Shown: positions 35,901 through 41,224, counted from the first letter of the stretch. The stretch is 64,000 nucleotides of DNA from Liolophura sinensis (GCF_032854445.1 NC_088304.1:10861704-10925703), one strand, 5' to 3'. A program made the numbers and translations. Notes: generated by a model not told the origin, from the letters alone.

Positions 35901-38336
35901 TGTCCCACAGTGACATTGAAGTTTGGGTTTATAACAGCCGAGCCAAGCACAGTGAAAGAAAACGAAACATTACTTCAAAAAGATGTAAACAACGTGCCAT
36001 TACAGACAGCTTTCCGCGAGACCGTGATGTTTCTTTCAAATGTGACGACGTTACCAGTCACCGCAGACGTCAGCATAACGACGTCATCACCAAACGTCGC
36101 ATTGTTGTCTATGACGGTCGGCTGTGGAGAAGTGCCTCTGACGTGTGTTTCCGCGATCTGCCAGCAAATTTACAGTGATGCCCATCAATTCCTTCAACAA
36201 ACCATCACCAACCTTCAAGAAGTGATCCTCTCTGACAAACCATTGTTCATCAATCACGAAAAGGCATTCTATTTCAACCCTTCAATTGTGAACGTACCGG
36301 AAGAGTCGAATAGCTGTCCCAAAGGGTTTAAGGACAATGACGCCCAGCTTTGTGGTGAGTGACAGATTCCTTTTATTTAGAACTTAAATATCAAAACATG
36401 TTCCAAAAGTAGGCGATTGACTCTTAAACCGTATTTCCTCTTGTGCAAAAGTGAAACTTTTGGTTGAAACCTTAAGAATACATTCATTTTTTTAAGCAGA
36501 TTTTTGCTCTCAGATTCAGATTCAGATGTACATTTCATCATATGATTGTTTTGGCAGAGGATTTTAATTACTAAACACGTGTGAAATTTTTGCTGAGGGA
36601 AAAAACTCTATGGCAGTTTTTTTTTGCTTGGGGTTCAAAACCAGGTGCTATTTCTTTTTGCAGTGAAATTTGATGATGGATCTCCACAGAACTTACGCAT
36701 TTCCAGAGCCATTCGTTTCGGCCCGGTGACAACTTTAATTCTGAACTGGGATTCTCCAACACCAGCTGGCGAGATTGTCAGCCAGCTAGGTGAGTCAAAT
36801 TTACAGTGTAAATTGTTGCCAAATTTGGTTTCACTCTCATGTGCTTGTGGTTAAGAATTAGTGGAATTCAAAACAAGTATACTGTGTCTTTACAATCCGT
36901 ATATGGTGATAGACTAAGTTGTTTTGGTACCTTGTGATTGAGTGGGGCCTCATGTCCAGTGTCTTCAGCGTCTTGTTCCAGTGATGCAGAACTATGAAAA
37001 CTAGGGCCAACCTATCACAACGAAAAACTGATGTCAAATGATCGAAATTGCATGCACAGTGGATCTAAATTCCGGAGGAGGAAAAACATAAAAAAACCCC
37101 AAAAAATGAAACAAGTAAAACAAAAAAGTGTCTTTTTCGCATTAAGCACGTCCCTTGTCATTATGACGTGGAATGCAGCTCACTTAGACTAATTAATAGT
37201 TGACCCCATTCTTCCGACTATGTCTCTTTTTGCCATGCAAGTTGATGGAATATAGAAGTTTTGAATAGAGATGAATACAGCGATTCACTCAGCTGACGCT
37301 TAACTACGACCGTCTCAGACGTGTTCTCAAGACTATTTACCAGGGGCCTCCTTGGTGCAAGTGCTTAACATGCCAGGGCGGCGCAATGGCACAGGAGCTT
37401 CTCACCAATACGGCCCCTGTGAGTTCAAGTTCAGCAGTGGCTGGCTTCCTCTCCGGCCATTCTCGGGAAGGTATGCAAGGTGTGGGTGATCGTCGATTTA
37501 TCTGGGGCTCTGTCCAGTTTCCTCCCCCACAATGCTTATATAAGTGAATTATTCTCGATTATGTCTTAAAACTCTGATGAAATAAATAAGTAAATAGCTC
37601 TGTTGCCCGGAAGATGAATGTGGTTAAGAGGCCTTTTTTAAATAAATGTGTGTGTTGGTTTTCACTTCTCTAGGGTACGTTGTGGAAATTTCCAACCTAA
37701 TGTACAGCCCAGCCAGTGTACAGAGGACGTTCTTCTCGTCGTTTGGTATCTTACTTCAAGCGAAGGATGGCGAGACTACTGTAAGAGTGAGGGCAGTTCA
37801 GGAGAATCGACTCAGTCCTGCGGCTGAGATTGTCATCCCTGCTGTCGGCGAAGGTGGGTTTCTCTTTATTTAGGTAAAGTGTAATATCTGTATACATGTA
37901 GTAAGTGAAGCTTTATAACTGTGTACTGTACAATATAGTAGCCTGAGCAAACCGAATAAACACTCCAAGTATTTTTAATCTTGAGGAGATACTTGTTCCG
38001 ACTCTTCCTAAGATGTATCAATTTTTATAGAATACAATTAGAGACGTATAGCATAAAGAGTAAAACCAGAACGGCGACGACAGCTTGGTAGCTGGCAGAC
38101 GTAACCGATTCAGAACTGCTGAAAATATTGCCTGTCACGGCATTTAACGTGCAATTAACATTAATTATTCCATCTGCATTAATAACAAATTTGTGTATTA
38201 CATAAACCAATTATTCAGATGTTTTCCTCGTAACCAATTAACAAACATTTAACGTTGACGTCAAAGTACATGTTTTTGTCTTTTGTTCTATGCAGAAAAC
38301 ACAACCGCATCAAATCCCATATTTGCACCAGCGTAG
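2913..38336 (+). CDS. Whole gene span: secreted EMI / 14x EGF / Ig-Ig / FN3 protein, 23 coding exons
   Basis: Exons were assembled by GT/AG sites and phase continuity. Domain order with approximate residues: signal peptide 1-23, EMI 24-84, EGF modules 85-625, unrecognised beta-rich block 626-1130, amphipathic helices 1186-1332, beta-rich block 1334-1506, Ala-rich helices and a Cys cluster 1519-1756, dibasic site near 1825, Ig domains 2102-2270, FN3 2425-2526, tail to about 2539. There is no transmembrane segment or GPI signal, so a secreted or matrix protein is expected. EMI followed by a calcium-independent plus a calcium-binding EGF resembles the EGFL7/MEGF6 type of arrangement, but the large C-terminal half is not something I recognise. 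Two one-base problems (exon 13, exon 19/20 junction) interrupt the reading frame. Total coding length is about 7.6 kb. An inverted, damaged copy lies at 49-64 kb. Confidence 0.85.
2981..4937 (+). other. Intron 1
   Basis: gtaagt to cttccag. AT-rich, no clear mobile element or other exon seen. Confidence 0.7.
4938..5039 (+). CDS. Exon 2: first half of EMI domain
   Basis: After a cttccag acceptor the frame reads [14 protein letters not shown] and then [14 protein letters not shown]. Three cysteines and the CGW-x-x-WGRC core are typical of EMI domains, the Cys-rich N-terminal modules of EMILIN, multimerin, EGFL7 and MEGF proteins that mediate protein-protein assembly. Both ends are phase 2. The 102-bp exon lies 2 kb downstream of exon 1. 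Confidence 0.8.
5430..5900. repeat. Dispersed repeat family C copy
   Basis: Shares with other copies the blocks accagctgtcaaccaataag, gacgttccagatcaatgatc, ccaattaccaaaatgacg, ctaagaaagtat, gactgcagctgttcatatat and tcaacacgatga. No coding capacity; it could be a non-autonomous DNA element. Confidence 0.75.
6040..6372 (-). mobile_element. tRNA-derived SINE (family B)
   Basis: Reverse-strand element: tail gtcatatttaacaattt, middle ggacggatgtccaccgctctttt and ctgagacgacttaccgaagg, head ctctaccaactta (A box) and cccaggattgatcc (B box). A gtgagtgattgagtgag simple stretch adjoins the tail. Confidence 0.8.
6600..6928 (+). mobile_element. tRNA-derived SINE (family B variant) with CATA tail
   Basis: tRNA-like head (tcatggttagagcg and gggatcaaaaccaggatc), middle gctgcttcgcttggcattc, 3' end gggcgacgttaaactcccaagtg, running into a CATA microsatellite that probably grew from its tail. 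Confidence 0.8.
6929..7032. repeat. CATA microsatellite with higher-order units
   Basis: Runs of CATA interrupted by cacacatacgaacgaa at regular intervals, giving a compound unit of about 38-40 bp present at least twice. It creates spurious long reading frames on both strands. Confidence 0.9.
8320..8740. repeat. Dispersed repeat family C copy
   Basis: gcgtcgaaacagacatt start, then ccgtcagccaataaggacg, caaaccaccaaagaactaag, gcagtcaacactttt, taacacgatgaatataatg. About 420 bp, one of the best preserved copies, just before exon 3. Confidence 0.78.
8846..8928 (+). CDS. Exon 3: second half of EMI domain
   Basis: The frame reads [19 protein letters not shown] and then IHCKR. The Y-x-CC-x-GW motif is the diagnostic C-terminal part of an EMI domain. 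The tag|GAAC acceptor has a weak pyrimidine tract; the next AG (8853) gives a stop after eight codons, so 8846 is chosen. It ends G|gtaaga in phase 1, setting the phase for all EGF exons. Confidence 0.78.
9590..9870 (+). mobile_element. tRNA-derived SINE (family B)
   Basis: Head ggctcagttggtagagcgcc and ctagggtcaagcctag, middle cgactggttgacccgtatca and gataagtcgtctcaatgaa, end ctaaatataacgtgtaaggc. Confidence 0.82.
10062..10166 (+). CDS. Exon 4: EGF module 1 (calcium-independent type)
   Basis: This 105-bp phase 1-1 exon encodes [17 protein letters not shown] then [12 protein letters not shown] and a final Cys: six cysteines, and [10 protein letters not shown] as in EGFL7-type first EGFs. It lacks the D-x-N-E-C calcium motif. 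It is the first of five exons of identical length and design (exons 4, 6, 8, 10, 12). Its counterpart in the inverted copy would lie just past the right end of the window. Confidence 0.85.
10610..11240. repeat. Dispersed repeat family D, two copies in tandem
   Basis: ctaactgaggtaaaatgaca, gatttcacgggttacgcctg, accatttgc and tatcacac..ttgttg occur at 10,700-10,800, then again in weaker form at 11,090-11,190. Matching inverted pair in the right arm at 63,350-63,870. Confidence 0.72.
11805..12060 (+). mobile_element. tRNA-derived SINE (family B variant), shared with right arm
   Basis: gtttagtggctagagctac head, cctgttgtagcctcacttgg middle, aataatgggtgggatgtca end. Its inverted counterpart is at 62,640-62,915. 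Confidence 0.75.
12179..12330 (-). mobile_element. SINE family A, truncated copy with an empty site in the other arm
   Basis: Starts with the tttattta tail and gtgttttacgccgtactcaag block and ends before the tRNA-like head. The matching place in the right arm (about 62,545) is uninterrupted, so this copy arrived after the duplication or was lost precisely there. Confidence 0.8.
12590..13000. repeat. Dispersed repeat family C copy
   Basis: atcagacattcgtataccag, ccgtcaccaataaggacgtt, accaaagaactaagaaagta, caacacgatgaatataaagg; ends just before exon 5. Confidence 0.75.
13092..13214 (+). CDS. Exon 5: calcium-binding EGF module 2
   Basis: This 123-bp phase 1-1 exon starts DINEC and contains [16 protein letters not shown], so it has both the calcium-binding N-terminus and the C-x-N-x4-F-x-C-x-C Asn-hydroxylation consensus. 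Six cysteines. It ends AAG C|gtaagt. Confidence 0.88.
13215..14273 (+). other. Intron 5
   Basis: Contains a short diverged SINE A tail near 13,588-13,650 (tttatttatctgattgttgt). Nothing else recognised. Confidence 0.6.
14274..14378 (+). CDS. Exon 6: EGF module 3 (calcium-independent type)
   Basis: 105-bp phase 1-1 exon encoding [17 protein letters not shown] then [18 protein letters not shown]. Six cysteines, no calcium motif. It is a close paralogue of exon 4. Confidence 0.86.
14421..14512 (+). mobile_element. SINE family A, internally deleted fragment
   Basis: Carries ggtcgtgcatgggtgggttt, taatgctggtcgccgtcgta and the caccaatgaaat end of family A, with a gap inside. Confidence 0.65.
14791..15025 (+). 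mobile_element. SINE family A, near full length with target-site duplication
   Basis: It has the tRNA-like head (aggcctccgtggc, B-box-like gagttcaagtcc) through to the acaccaatca end. A 13-bp direct repeat (tataaactcaacc at 14,776-14,788 and tatagactcaacc at 15,041-15,053) fits a target-site duplication with one later change. Confidence 0.85.
15240..15500. repeat. Dispersed repeat family D copy
   Basis: cccttgaggtgtaataaatt, agttacaataaaaccctgag, tttcaccggttacgtgtaac, ctctatgcgtctttaatta. It starts and ends with the same blocks as the copies at 30.25 and 49.58 kb. Confidence 0.72.
15593..15715 (+). CDS. Exon 7: calcium-binding EGF module 4
   Basis: 123-bp phase 1-1 exon, starts DVNEC and contains [16 protein letters not shown]. 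It has the calcium-binding and hydroxylation signatures and six cysteines. A polypyrimidine tract and ttttcag acceptor precede it. Confidence 0.87.
16040..16144 (+). CDS. Exon 8: EGF module 5 (calcium-independent type)
   Basis: 105-bp phase 1-1 exon encoding [17 protein letters not shown] then [18 protein letters not shown]. Six cysteines. It lies only 324 bp after exon 7, so exons 7 and 8 form the tightest pair in the array. Confidence 0.86.
16250..16790. repeat. 31-bp minisatellite with an internal inverted segment
   Basis: Repeats of gatgatggcacgatagcacg + aggcgtctcag fill this stretch of intron 8. Between 16,561 and 16,610 the units run in the opposite direction, bounded by the inverted 11-mers ACTCGATAGCT (16,550-16,560) and AGCTATCGAGT (16,611-16,621). 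Confidence 0.9.
16791..18097 (+). other. Rest of intron 8 after the minisatellite
   Basis: Non-repetitive by eye. The frames at 16,886-17,282 are not supported by any domain. Confidence 0.6.
18098..18217 (+). CDS. Exon 9: calcium-binding EGF module 6
   Basis: 120-bp phase 1-1 exon, starts DINEC and carries [16 protein letters not shown]. Six cysteines, one residue shorter than its sisters near the C-terminus. Confidence 0.87.
18490..18905. repeat. Dispersed repeat family C, subgroup also at 39.5 kb
   Basis: gtccgtaaagggcgttccaa, acactagctcccaaagacaa, ttgatcacaatgcagatcgc. The reverse complement of the same subgroup lies at 39,525-40,170. Confidence 0.7.
19168..19257. repeat. Short minisatellite in intron 9
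   Basis: Repeats of atggtcacacgtaat and tacacgtaataat, about four imperfect units. Confidence 0.8.
19505..19609 (+). CDS. Exon 10: EGF module 7 (calcium-independent type)
   Basis: 105-bp phase 1-1 exon encoding [17 protein letters not shown] then [18 protein letters not shown]. Six cysteines. Confidence 0.86.
19834..20071 (+). mobile_element. SINE family A, near full length
   Basis: Head aggctcctccatggtcga, internal catgctgac...ccggtttcctgccacc and tail caccaatcaaataaataaa. Diverged in the tRNA-like part. It ends about 80 bp before exon 11. Confidence 0.8.
20153..20275 (+). CDS. Exon 11: calcium-binding EGF module 8
   Basis: 123-bp phase 1-1 exon, starts DINEC and carries [16 protein letters not shown]. 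Six cysteines. The acceptor tgtttaag has a non-consensus A before AG, but phase and domain boundary fix it. Confidence 0.85.
20290..20405. repeat. Tandem repeat (~72 bp, 2 copies) in intron 11
   Basis: tgtataatctacgtggtgaa and gcataatctaccttgtgaac start two units, each with gactgacggt / gattgacggt. The right arm has three units at 60,420-60,612. Confidence 0.75.
20746..20850 (+). CDS. Exon 12: EGF module 9 (calcium-independent type)
   Basis: 105-bp phase 1-1 exon encoding [17 protein letters not shown] then [18 protein letters not shown]. Compared with its minus-strand copy (59873-59977) I count 6 differences in 105 bases. Five are silent and one changes His to Gln. Confidence 0.87.
21023..21303 (-). 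mobile_element. SINE family A, full length
   Basis: Complete reverse-strand copy from the tttattta tail to a clear tRNA-like head (gcgctaaccaactgagacac). It abuts a second copy in the opposite orientation. Confidence 0.85.
21321..21505 (+). mobile_element. SINE family A, 5'-truncated, head-to-head with its neighbour
   Basis: Starts inside the element (aatgcgatcgctgtg) and ends in an ATAA-repeat tail. Together with the preceding copy it forms an imperfect hairpin of about 180-bp arms. Confidence 0.85.
21530..22860 (-). repeat. Family E repeat (~1.3 kb) in left-arm intron 12
   Basis: Reverse complement matches 58,000-59,430 (same intron, right arm) and 60,990-62,400. It includes a conserved stretch near 21,850-22,045 that reads [20 protein letters not shown] on the minus strand, and a family D block at one end. 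Confidence 0.8.
22865..23215. repeat. Tandem duplication of ~195 bp in intron 12
   Basis: gcaaacttttgcaac...gagtaggttg...actccaggctcgtcccagta...ctgggtattgac occurs twice in direct orientation. Confidence 0.85.
23624..23745 (+). CDS. Exon 13: calcium-binding EGF module 10, with a one-base deletion
   Basis: The exon is 122 bp where every comparable module is 120 or 123. It starts DTNECLS, then the frame is lost at about 23,644. One base along, the expected [17 protein letters not shown] resumes. In the arriving frame a TAG occurs at 23,719-23,721. The inverted copy (55639-55761) is 123 bp and fully open, so the plus copy has lost a base relative to it. The neighbouring exons are all phase 1-1, so skipping this exon would restore the frame. 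A sequencing or assembly error is equally possible. Confidence 0.8.
24031..24153 (+). CDS. Exon 14: calcium-binding EGF module 11
   Basis: 123-bp phase 1-1 exon, starts DIDEC and carries [16 protein letters not shown]. Against the inverted copy I count 3 differences in 123 bases, all silent. Confidence 0.88.
24428..24550 (+). CDS. Exon 15: calcium-binding EGF module 12
   Basis: 123-bp phase 1-1 exon, starts DLDEC and carries [16 protein letters not shown]. The end (acatgcagag|gtaaga) is the seed of a 47-bp tandem repeat in the following intron that repeats the splice donor. Against the inverted copy: 5 base differences, giving Ser to Thr and Ala to Met. Confidence 0.87.
24532..24890 (+). repeat. 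47-bp minisatellite made from the exon 15 end and its splice donor
   Basis: gaaaacatgcagag|gtaaga followed by gacaccaactgagacac-like sequence repeats with the gcagag core at 24,545, 24,592, 24,639, 24,684, 24,729, 24,776, 24,823 and 24,870 (spacings 45-47). The first unit overlaps coding sequence. Units two and three keep a perfect AG|GTAAGA donor; the later ones have lost it. Confidence 0.9.
25500..25619 (+). CDS. Exon 16: divergent EGF module 13
   Basis: 120-bp phase 1-1 exon starting DASDC, with [10 protein letters not shown] and [11 protein letters not shown]. Six cysteines in EGF-like spacing, but the calcium and hydroxylation motifs are gone and the region between Cys2 and Cys3 is very short. 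It has no copy in the minus arm, where it falls inside a deletion. Confidence 0.78.
   Translation: MLQTAVTNSSSGAGHSVTKQRLPVSAPLDTCFTAMGLTA
25960..26205 (-). mobile_element. tRNA-derived SINE (family B variant)
   Basis: acaccagacatgaca, tatactgacactgagccaatc, gctgagcgccaagcgaggagg, gtttgatccc: the family B variant read in reverse, in intron 16. Confidence 0.7.
27130..27890 (-). other. Possible remnant of a mobile-element coding region
   Basis: On the minus strand the frame before the 50-bp duplication reads [20 protein letters not shown], a Cys/His cluster reminiscent of a zinc knuckle but with non-standard spacing. The flanking sequence is less AT-rich than the rest of the intron. No longer frame or known domain can be supported. 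Confidence 0.25.
27751..27850. repeat. 50-bp tandem duplication in intron 16
   Basis: ggcacacatttacagcgttc ... ctgata occurs at 27,751-27,800 and 27,801-27,850 with two base differences. Confidence 0.9.
28041..28235 (+). mobile_element. SINE family A, 5'-truncated
   Basis: Starts gcgatcgctgtg, includes ccaccataatgctggccgtc and ends aacaaaataaataaaa; lies about 300 bp before exon 17. Confidence 0.8.
28530..29778 (+). CDS. Exon 17: EGF module 14 plus unrecognised ~375-residue block
   Basis: The exon opens with a canonical EGF ([14 protein letters not shown] then [16 protein letters not shown]) and continues open for about 375 residues of alternating hydrophobic, probably beta-rich sequence that I do not recognise. 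It contains a few cysteines (YCKG, EQYC) and a basic stretch RRARHA. It ends TAT CC|gtaagt in phase 2. Previous exon ends phase 1, matching. Absent from the minus arm. Confidence 0.82.
30250..30550. repeat. Dispersed repeat family D copy in intron 17
   Basis: gaccagtgacgtctaataaa, cagttagaataaaacccc, tcatcggttacgtgtaacga, cttactctctatgcagtag; directly upstream of the SINE at the exon 18 acceptor. Confidence 0.72.
30607..30852 (+). mobile_element. SINE family A inserted exactly at the exon 18 splice acceptor
   Basis: Full-length copy (gcctccgtagctcaattagt head to ATAA-like tail) flanked by a perfect 14-bp direct repeat TATTCCTGTTGCAG at 30,594-30,607 and 30,852-30,865. The repeat contains the pyrimidine tract and AG of the exon 18 acceptor, so the insertion duplicated the 3' splice site. 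Use of the upstream AG would read into the SINE and meet TAG after eight codons. Confidence 0.88.
30866..30995 (+). CDS. Exon 18: short unrecognised exon behind a SINE
   Basis: The frame entering in phase 2 reads [16 protein letters not shown] then [21 protein letters not shown]. The other two frames hit stops. It ends AAG|gtaagt in phase 0. The acceptor TATTCCTGTTGCAG is also present immediately upstream of the SINE at 30,594-30,607 as a target-site duplication. Confidence 0.7.
31420..31720. repeat. Dispersed repeat family C, diverged copy in intron 18
   Basis: ccggtgtcaaccaaaatgg, gaccaccaaagaagtaagaa, agtatataaaagag match the family core, after which a short duplicated stretch (tttgcaatcacgatagac / tttcaatcacgatagac) follows. 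Confidence 0.6.
31806..32062 (+). CDS. Exon 19: unrecognised exon
   Basis: The frame is open from the ctggcag acceptor (phase 0) and reads [15 protein letters not shown], later GTCTPCKAF and FVRPIVKR, then AG|gtaagc in phase 2. The beta-strand-like sequence continues the block begun in exon 17. Its exit phase does not fit exon 20, which needs phase 1. No other donor in this exon gives phase 1, and no alternative acceptor before exon 20 fits. Confidence 0.65.
32117..32138. repeat. Poly-C run in intron 19
   Basis: About 22 consecutive C bases between exons 19 and 20, a likely spot for length error in the sequence or assembly. Confidence 0.9.
32476..36354 (+). CDS. Exon 20: giant 3.9-kb exon, helices, Cys cluster, cleavage sites, two Ig domains
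   Basis: One open frame of 1,293 codons. In order: strand-like start ([15 protein letters not shown]); amphipathic helices 32,640-33,080; Gly/Phe beta-like block 33,085-33,600; Ala/Lys helices 33,640-33,900; a Cys cluster 33,918-34,055 ([34 protein letters not shown]); a second run of Ala/Val/Lys helices with an 11-residue rhythm to 34,350; RRKR at 34,557-34,568 and RYRR at 34,611-34,622; a Glu/Asn-rich stretch; Ig domain 1 about 35,388-35,625 ([18 protein letters not shown]); Ig domain 2 about 35,630-35,890 ([18 protein letters not shown]); and a region rich in N-glycosylation sites. An in-frame TAA at 32,463 shows the exon starts after that. Secreted Ig domains suggest an adhesive or matrix role. 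The middle is unknown to me. Confidence 0.85.
36664..36789 (+). CDS. Exon 21: first half of FN3 domain
   Basis: 126-bp phase 1-1 exon encoding [16 protein letters not shown] then [18 protein letters not shown]. The P-x-N-L start and the conserved Trp before a proline-rich turn mark an FN3 fold. Against the inverted copy this exon carries 18 more bases (six codons) near its start. Confidence 0.78.
37343..37597 (+). mobile_element. SINE family A shared by both arms
   Basis: Diverged copy in intron 21 (head gcctccttggtgcaagtg, tail aaataaataagtaaat). A truncated copy sits at the same place in the right arm, so it predates the duplication. Confidence 0.8.
37674..37853 (+). CDS. Exon 22: second half of FN3 domain
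   Basis: 180-bp phase 1-1 exon, [11 protein letters not shown] then [20 protein letters not shown]. The Y-x-V-E-I strand and V-R-V-R-A-V-x-E-N strand followed by S-P-A-A are the C-strand and F/G-strand signatures of FN3. The inverted copy encodes the same 60 residues with eight substitutions. Confidence 0.8.
38296..38336 (+). CDS. Exon 23: C-terminal tail and stop
   Basis: The exon encodes [13 protein letters not shown] and then TAG at 38,334-38,336. It is short, hydrophilic and has one N-glycosylation sequon; no membrane anchor. The 41-bp sequence is identical in the inverted copy. Confidence 0.78.
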
Positions 38337-38467
38337 GATAACGGAACTCATACAGATGCTGCGTTACCAAAAGCTCAACGGCTAAAAGTCTCAAAGATTT
38401 TAAACAATTTACATCAATGTATTTCTTTTTATGATTTTTCTTTACTAATTACCGCTTTGTATGCTTC

Positions 38468-38473
38468 AATAAA
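38468..38473 (+). promoter_or_regulatory. Polyadenylation signal AATAAA
   Basis: AATAAA lies 132 bp after the stop codon, followed by a GT-rich stretch (tgtttgtgttttgtg), as expected for a cleavage/polyadenylation site. The same arrangement is conserved in the inverted copy at 49,214-49,219. Confidence 0.7.
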
Positions 38474-38489
38474 GAGCATTTTATAGAAT

Positions 38490-38780
38490 GTTTGTGTTTT
38501 GTGTTATTCTTTCTGATATTTTTCCGTCTAATTTCGTAGTTTATATTGTTACTGTGTTAGTTCTTTGGTGGTTTGTGTTAAAGGTGGTTTGTGTTAAAGG
38601 TGGTTTTTGGTAATTGGTCTTGTGATGATTGACCCGGAACGTCCAATTTGGCCGACGGCTGGTATACGGATGCCTGTTTCGACGCATGCATTACAAGATT
38701 AGAATCATATTCCGGTCAGTTGGGCGCAACATGTTATGGTCAGGGTATGAGTGAAATACTGCCATTGCCGTGTTTTAACT
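38490..38780. repeat. Family C copy immediately downstream of the gene, shared by both arms
   Basis: Contains ttctttggtggtttgtgtta (twice in part), gattgacccggaacgtcc and ggctggtatacgg in reverse orientation to the 8.3-kb copy. The right arm has it at 48,945-49,200, so it was part of the duplicated segment. Confidence 0.72.
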
Positions 38781-39419
38781 CTTTTCGTTCATTCATACAA
38801 TGGTGGGCTAAATGTCTTTTGAAGACATACTGAACAGTTGCTAATTTTAGACGGATAAAACTGACTTACGGTAAAGCGACTAGTGGTTATATTCTTTTCA
38901 CTGGCATTGCGTTATATCGGTTAAAGCTTTCATATCATCAATATACCGTCTGATGAATAACAATTTTTGATTGATTTATTTATTGAATCAAGAATTTCGA
39001 ACTTCATTATGATCATTCTATAGTAAATTTAGCATATAGTTCAATTCATTCGAAAACATAGGTACAGATTTCCCAAACAAACCGCACAAGTTATACCCAT
39101 CAGAATAACTGAAAGAATACACTCTTCATATATGGTTTCTGCGAATTCTTCATTTGTGATGACAAATTCAAGCCAATCAGTGAGCAAAGACATTTGGGGT
39201 CTTGAGTCTTGAATTGACTGTCGAGCGGCAGGTATCCTTTAAGGAATTCACAAAACTGTTGACGACAAAAGGTGAACAACGCTGGAAAACGTTAGCACCC
39301 CATTACATTTTCATGGCAAAACTTGGATATTTTATTTCGGATATGATAAAATCTCCTTAATGTGGTAAACATATGTCCTAAGTGGGGTTGTTGAGTCGTA
39401 AGCCTAACAGTTGTGTGTT

Positions 39420-39525
39420 ATTTCTACGACGGCGGTCCGCAGATTGCTGGCCAACTTCCCTACTATGGCCGGGGAAGAACAATGAAACAAAAGCCTCTCA
39501 CTTATTTTGTTGTGAGTTCAAGAGC
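39420..39525. mobile_element. Rearranged SINE family A pieces at the inner edge of the left arm
   Basis: ctacgacggcggtc and ggttgctggcc-like sequence are in reverse orientation, followed directly by gcctctcac and gtgagttcaag in forward orientation. Two oppositely oriented pieces are fused. Confidence 0.6.
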
Positions 39526-40170
39526 GTTCAGAATCTCTGGCGATCTGCATTGTGATCAAGCACCTAGACGGCGCTGTTATCCTTATGTACATATCTCTCA
39601 CGTACATGGTATTTAACAACATAACAGCTGGTTGCCGAGCGTAACCGTCTATCTTGCAGACAGCTTTTATACAGACCAGCATGTCATGTGTAAGGTCGTT
39701 ACATATTAACGGGAAAGACGTAATCGTCCATTACTTTTGAATCACAGTCTGTTCGGTTAAGGTCTGTAACGCTCGAACTGTATCTACATGTAATACCGCT
39801 TAACCTGGGGCTAGGGGCAGTAAAGGCAGCCATGCTCATTATATCTGCATGATGCCATTATGAACAGTTGCAATCAAAGCGCGACTGAGATACCTTGTTT
39901 AATTGTTATTTGACCTGAAACTTATTCATGGACTACGAATTTGAACTTTGATGTGGAATTCATGCCTGGAATATCCACTGTCTGCCTGGCATCAATGAAA
40001 ACCGATGACCGCTTCCCTCTGCTGTGTTACCGGCTTTATTTCCTATTCTTATTTATATCCTATTCGCAATTTCTTACATACCTTTGTCTTTGGGAGCTAG
40101 TGTTGCGATAATCGACTTGGAACGCCCTTTACGGACTGCGAATGGTGTATGAATGTCGGACATGACGCTT
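39525..40170. repeat. Family C subgroup copy in the spacer
   Basis: Reverse complement of 18,490-18,905 with extra flanking sequence that contains cattatgaacagttgcaatc and gcgactgagatacc, blocks also found at other family C copies. Confidence 0.68.
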
Positions 40171-41224
40171 ATATTGCTCGTGGTGGCTTCTTTCCTGGCT
40201 ATACGTAGGGTATCCACATACGGTTGACACCTGAATTTTTAGCAATGCCATAACGTCACTTCTTCCCAAAGGATTGTACTTCTTGTAGTGCTTACGTTAA
40301 GAGAGAGCTTTTGACCCCGCAGTAAAGCGAGCTTTGTAGGAGAATATATGCATTTTTTTGGAGTCCACTAAAGTTGTGGTATGTCGGTGTGACGGGAAGG
40401 TACGAATATTCTCCTCTGCGTTAGAAAGGACAGATATTTTTATGTAAGTCCTTCAAAGAAAAGGTCGTTATTGAATACGCTGGTGTTGCGGCACATGTCG
40501 TGATATTAAGCTGCTCCACAAGAACCTGAAACCAATCATTCTTGTAGAGAAAAATAATATTGTTAAGGGCTTTGTCCGCAGGAACATTAACGGGTTTTAC
40601 AGTTTTTAAGTAACCTTTGCACTGTAGGGTTCTTCAGAACTTGCTTGGCTGTTAAATGAGCATTAGTATTGATTGCACATACAACCTCTTTCTTAACAAG
40701 CTCAAGCCAAGTGTCAAGGACTGAGGGTTCTGTTTTCTTTCTTTTTAGACCATTTATTTGCAAAATTTTTAATCAGGCCTATCTTTTGTCATATTTATCT
40801 TGCTCGGCTTCGAACCTCTCAGCAGCAGACTTCGTAGAGTATCATTCTTTACAATATCATGGTTACCCCTCATAACATGTTGACATGAATTTAAAGGCTA
40901 ATCTGTTGATAAAAGTGGTCTTTGTTCAAAGTAAGTTGGACATTTCGCTTATGAAAACAAAGAATGCAACTCTGCTTCACCCACACCCCCTTATCCATGT
41001 GATGAACAGCCCTCTTTCTTTACCGAAACGTTTAAATTATTTAATTTGAAAAACAAGTTCTCGTTTATGCTCCTTCGTACAAATATTTAGAGAGCTGAAT
41101 TTGAAGGTATCGAAATTCTTCCTGTTCTATTCACCGTCTCCTTGAGATACAAAGCGCATACTGAATATATGGACGTAAGTAGCAATTGGTAGAGTAAATA
41201 CTTTTCAACACTTGGGCTAACAGG
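40171..41224. other. Spacer between family C repeat and TLR pseudogene
   Basis: No feature supported. The 41,099-41,175 stretch could be decayed N-terminal receptor sequence, but no motif is readable. Confidence 0.5.

Larger units (their letters stand above)
10538..39010 (+). repeat. Left arm of large inverted duplication
   Basis: Sequence here matches the reverse complement of 48,130-64,000 in several colinear blocks: 10,538-12,440 with 62,400-64,000; 20,290-25,049 with 54,433-60,610; 33,074-38,780 with 48,940-54,433; and 38,860-39,010 with 48,130-48,480. Blocks are separated by deletions in the right arm and SINE insertions in either arm. Confidence 0.85.
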
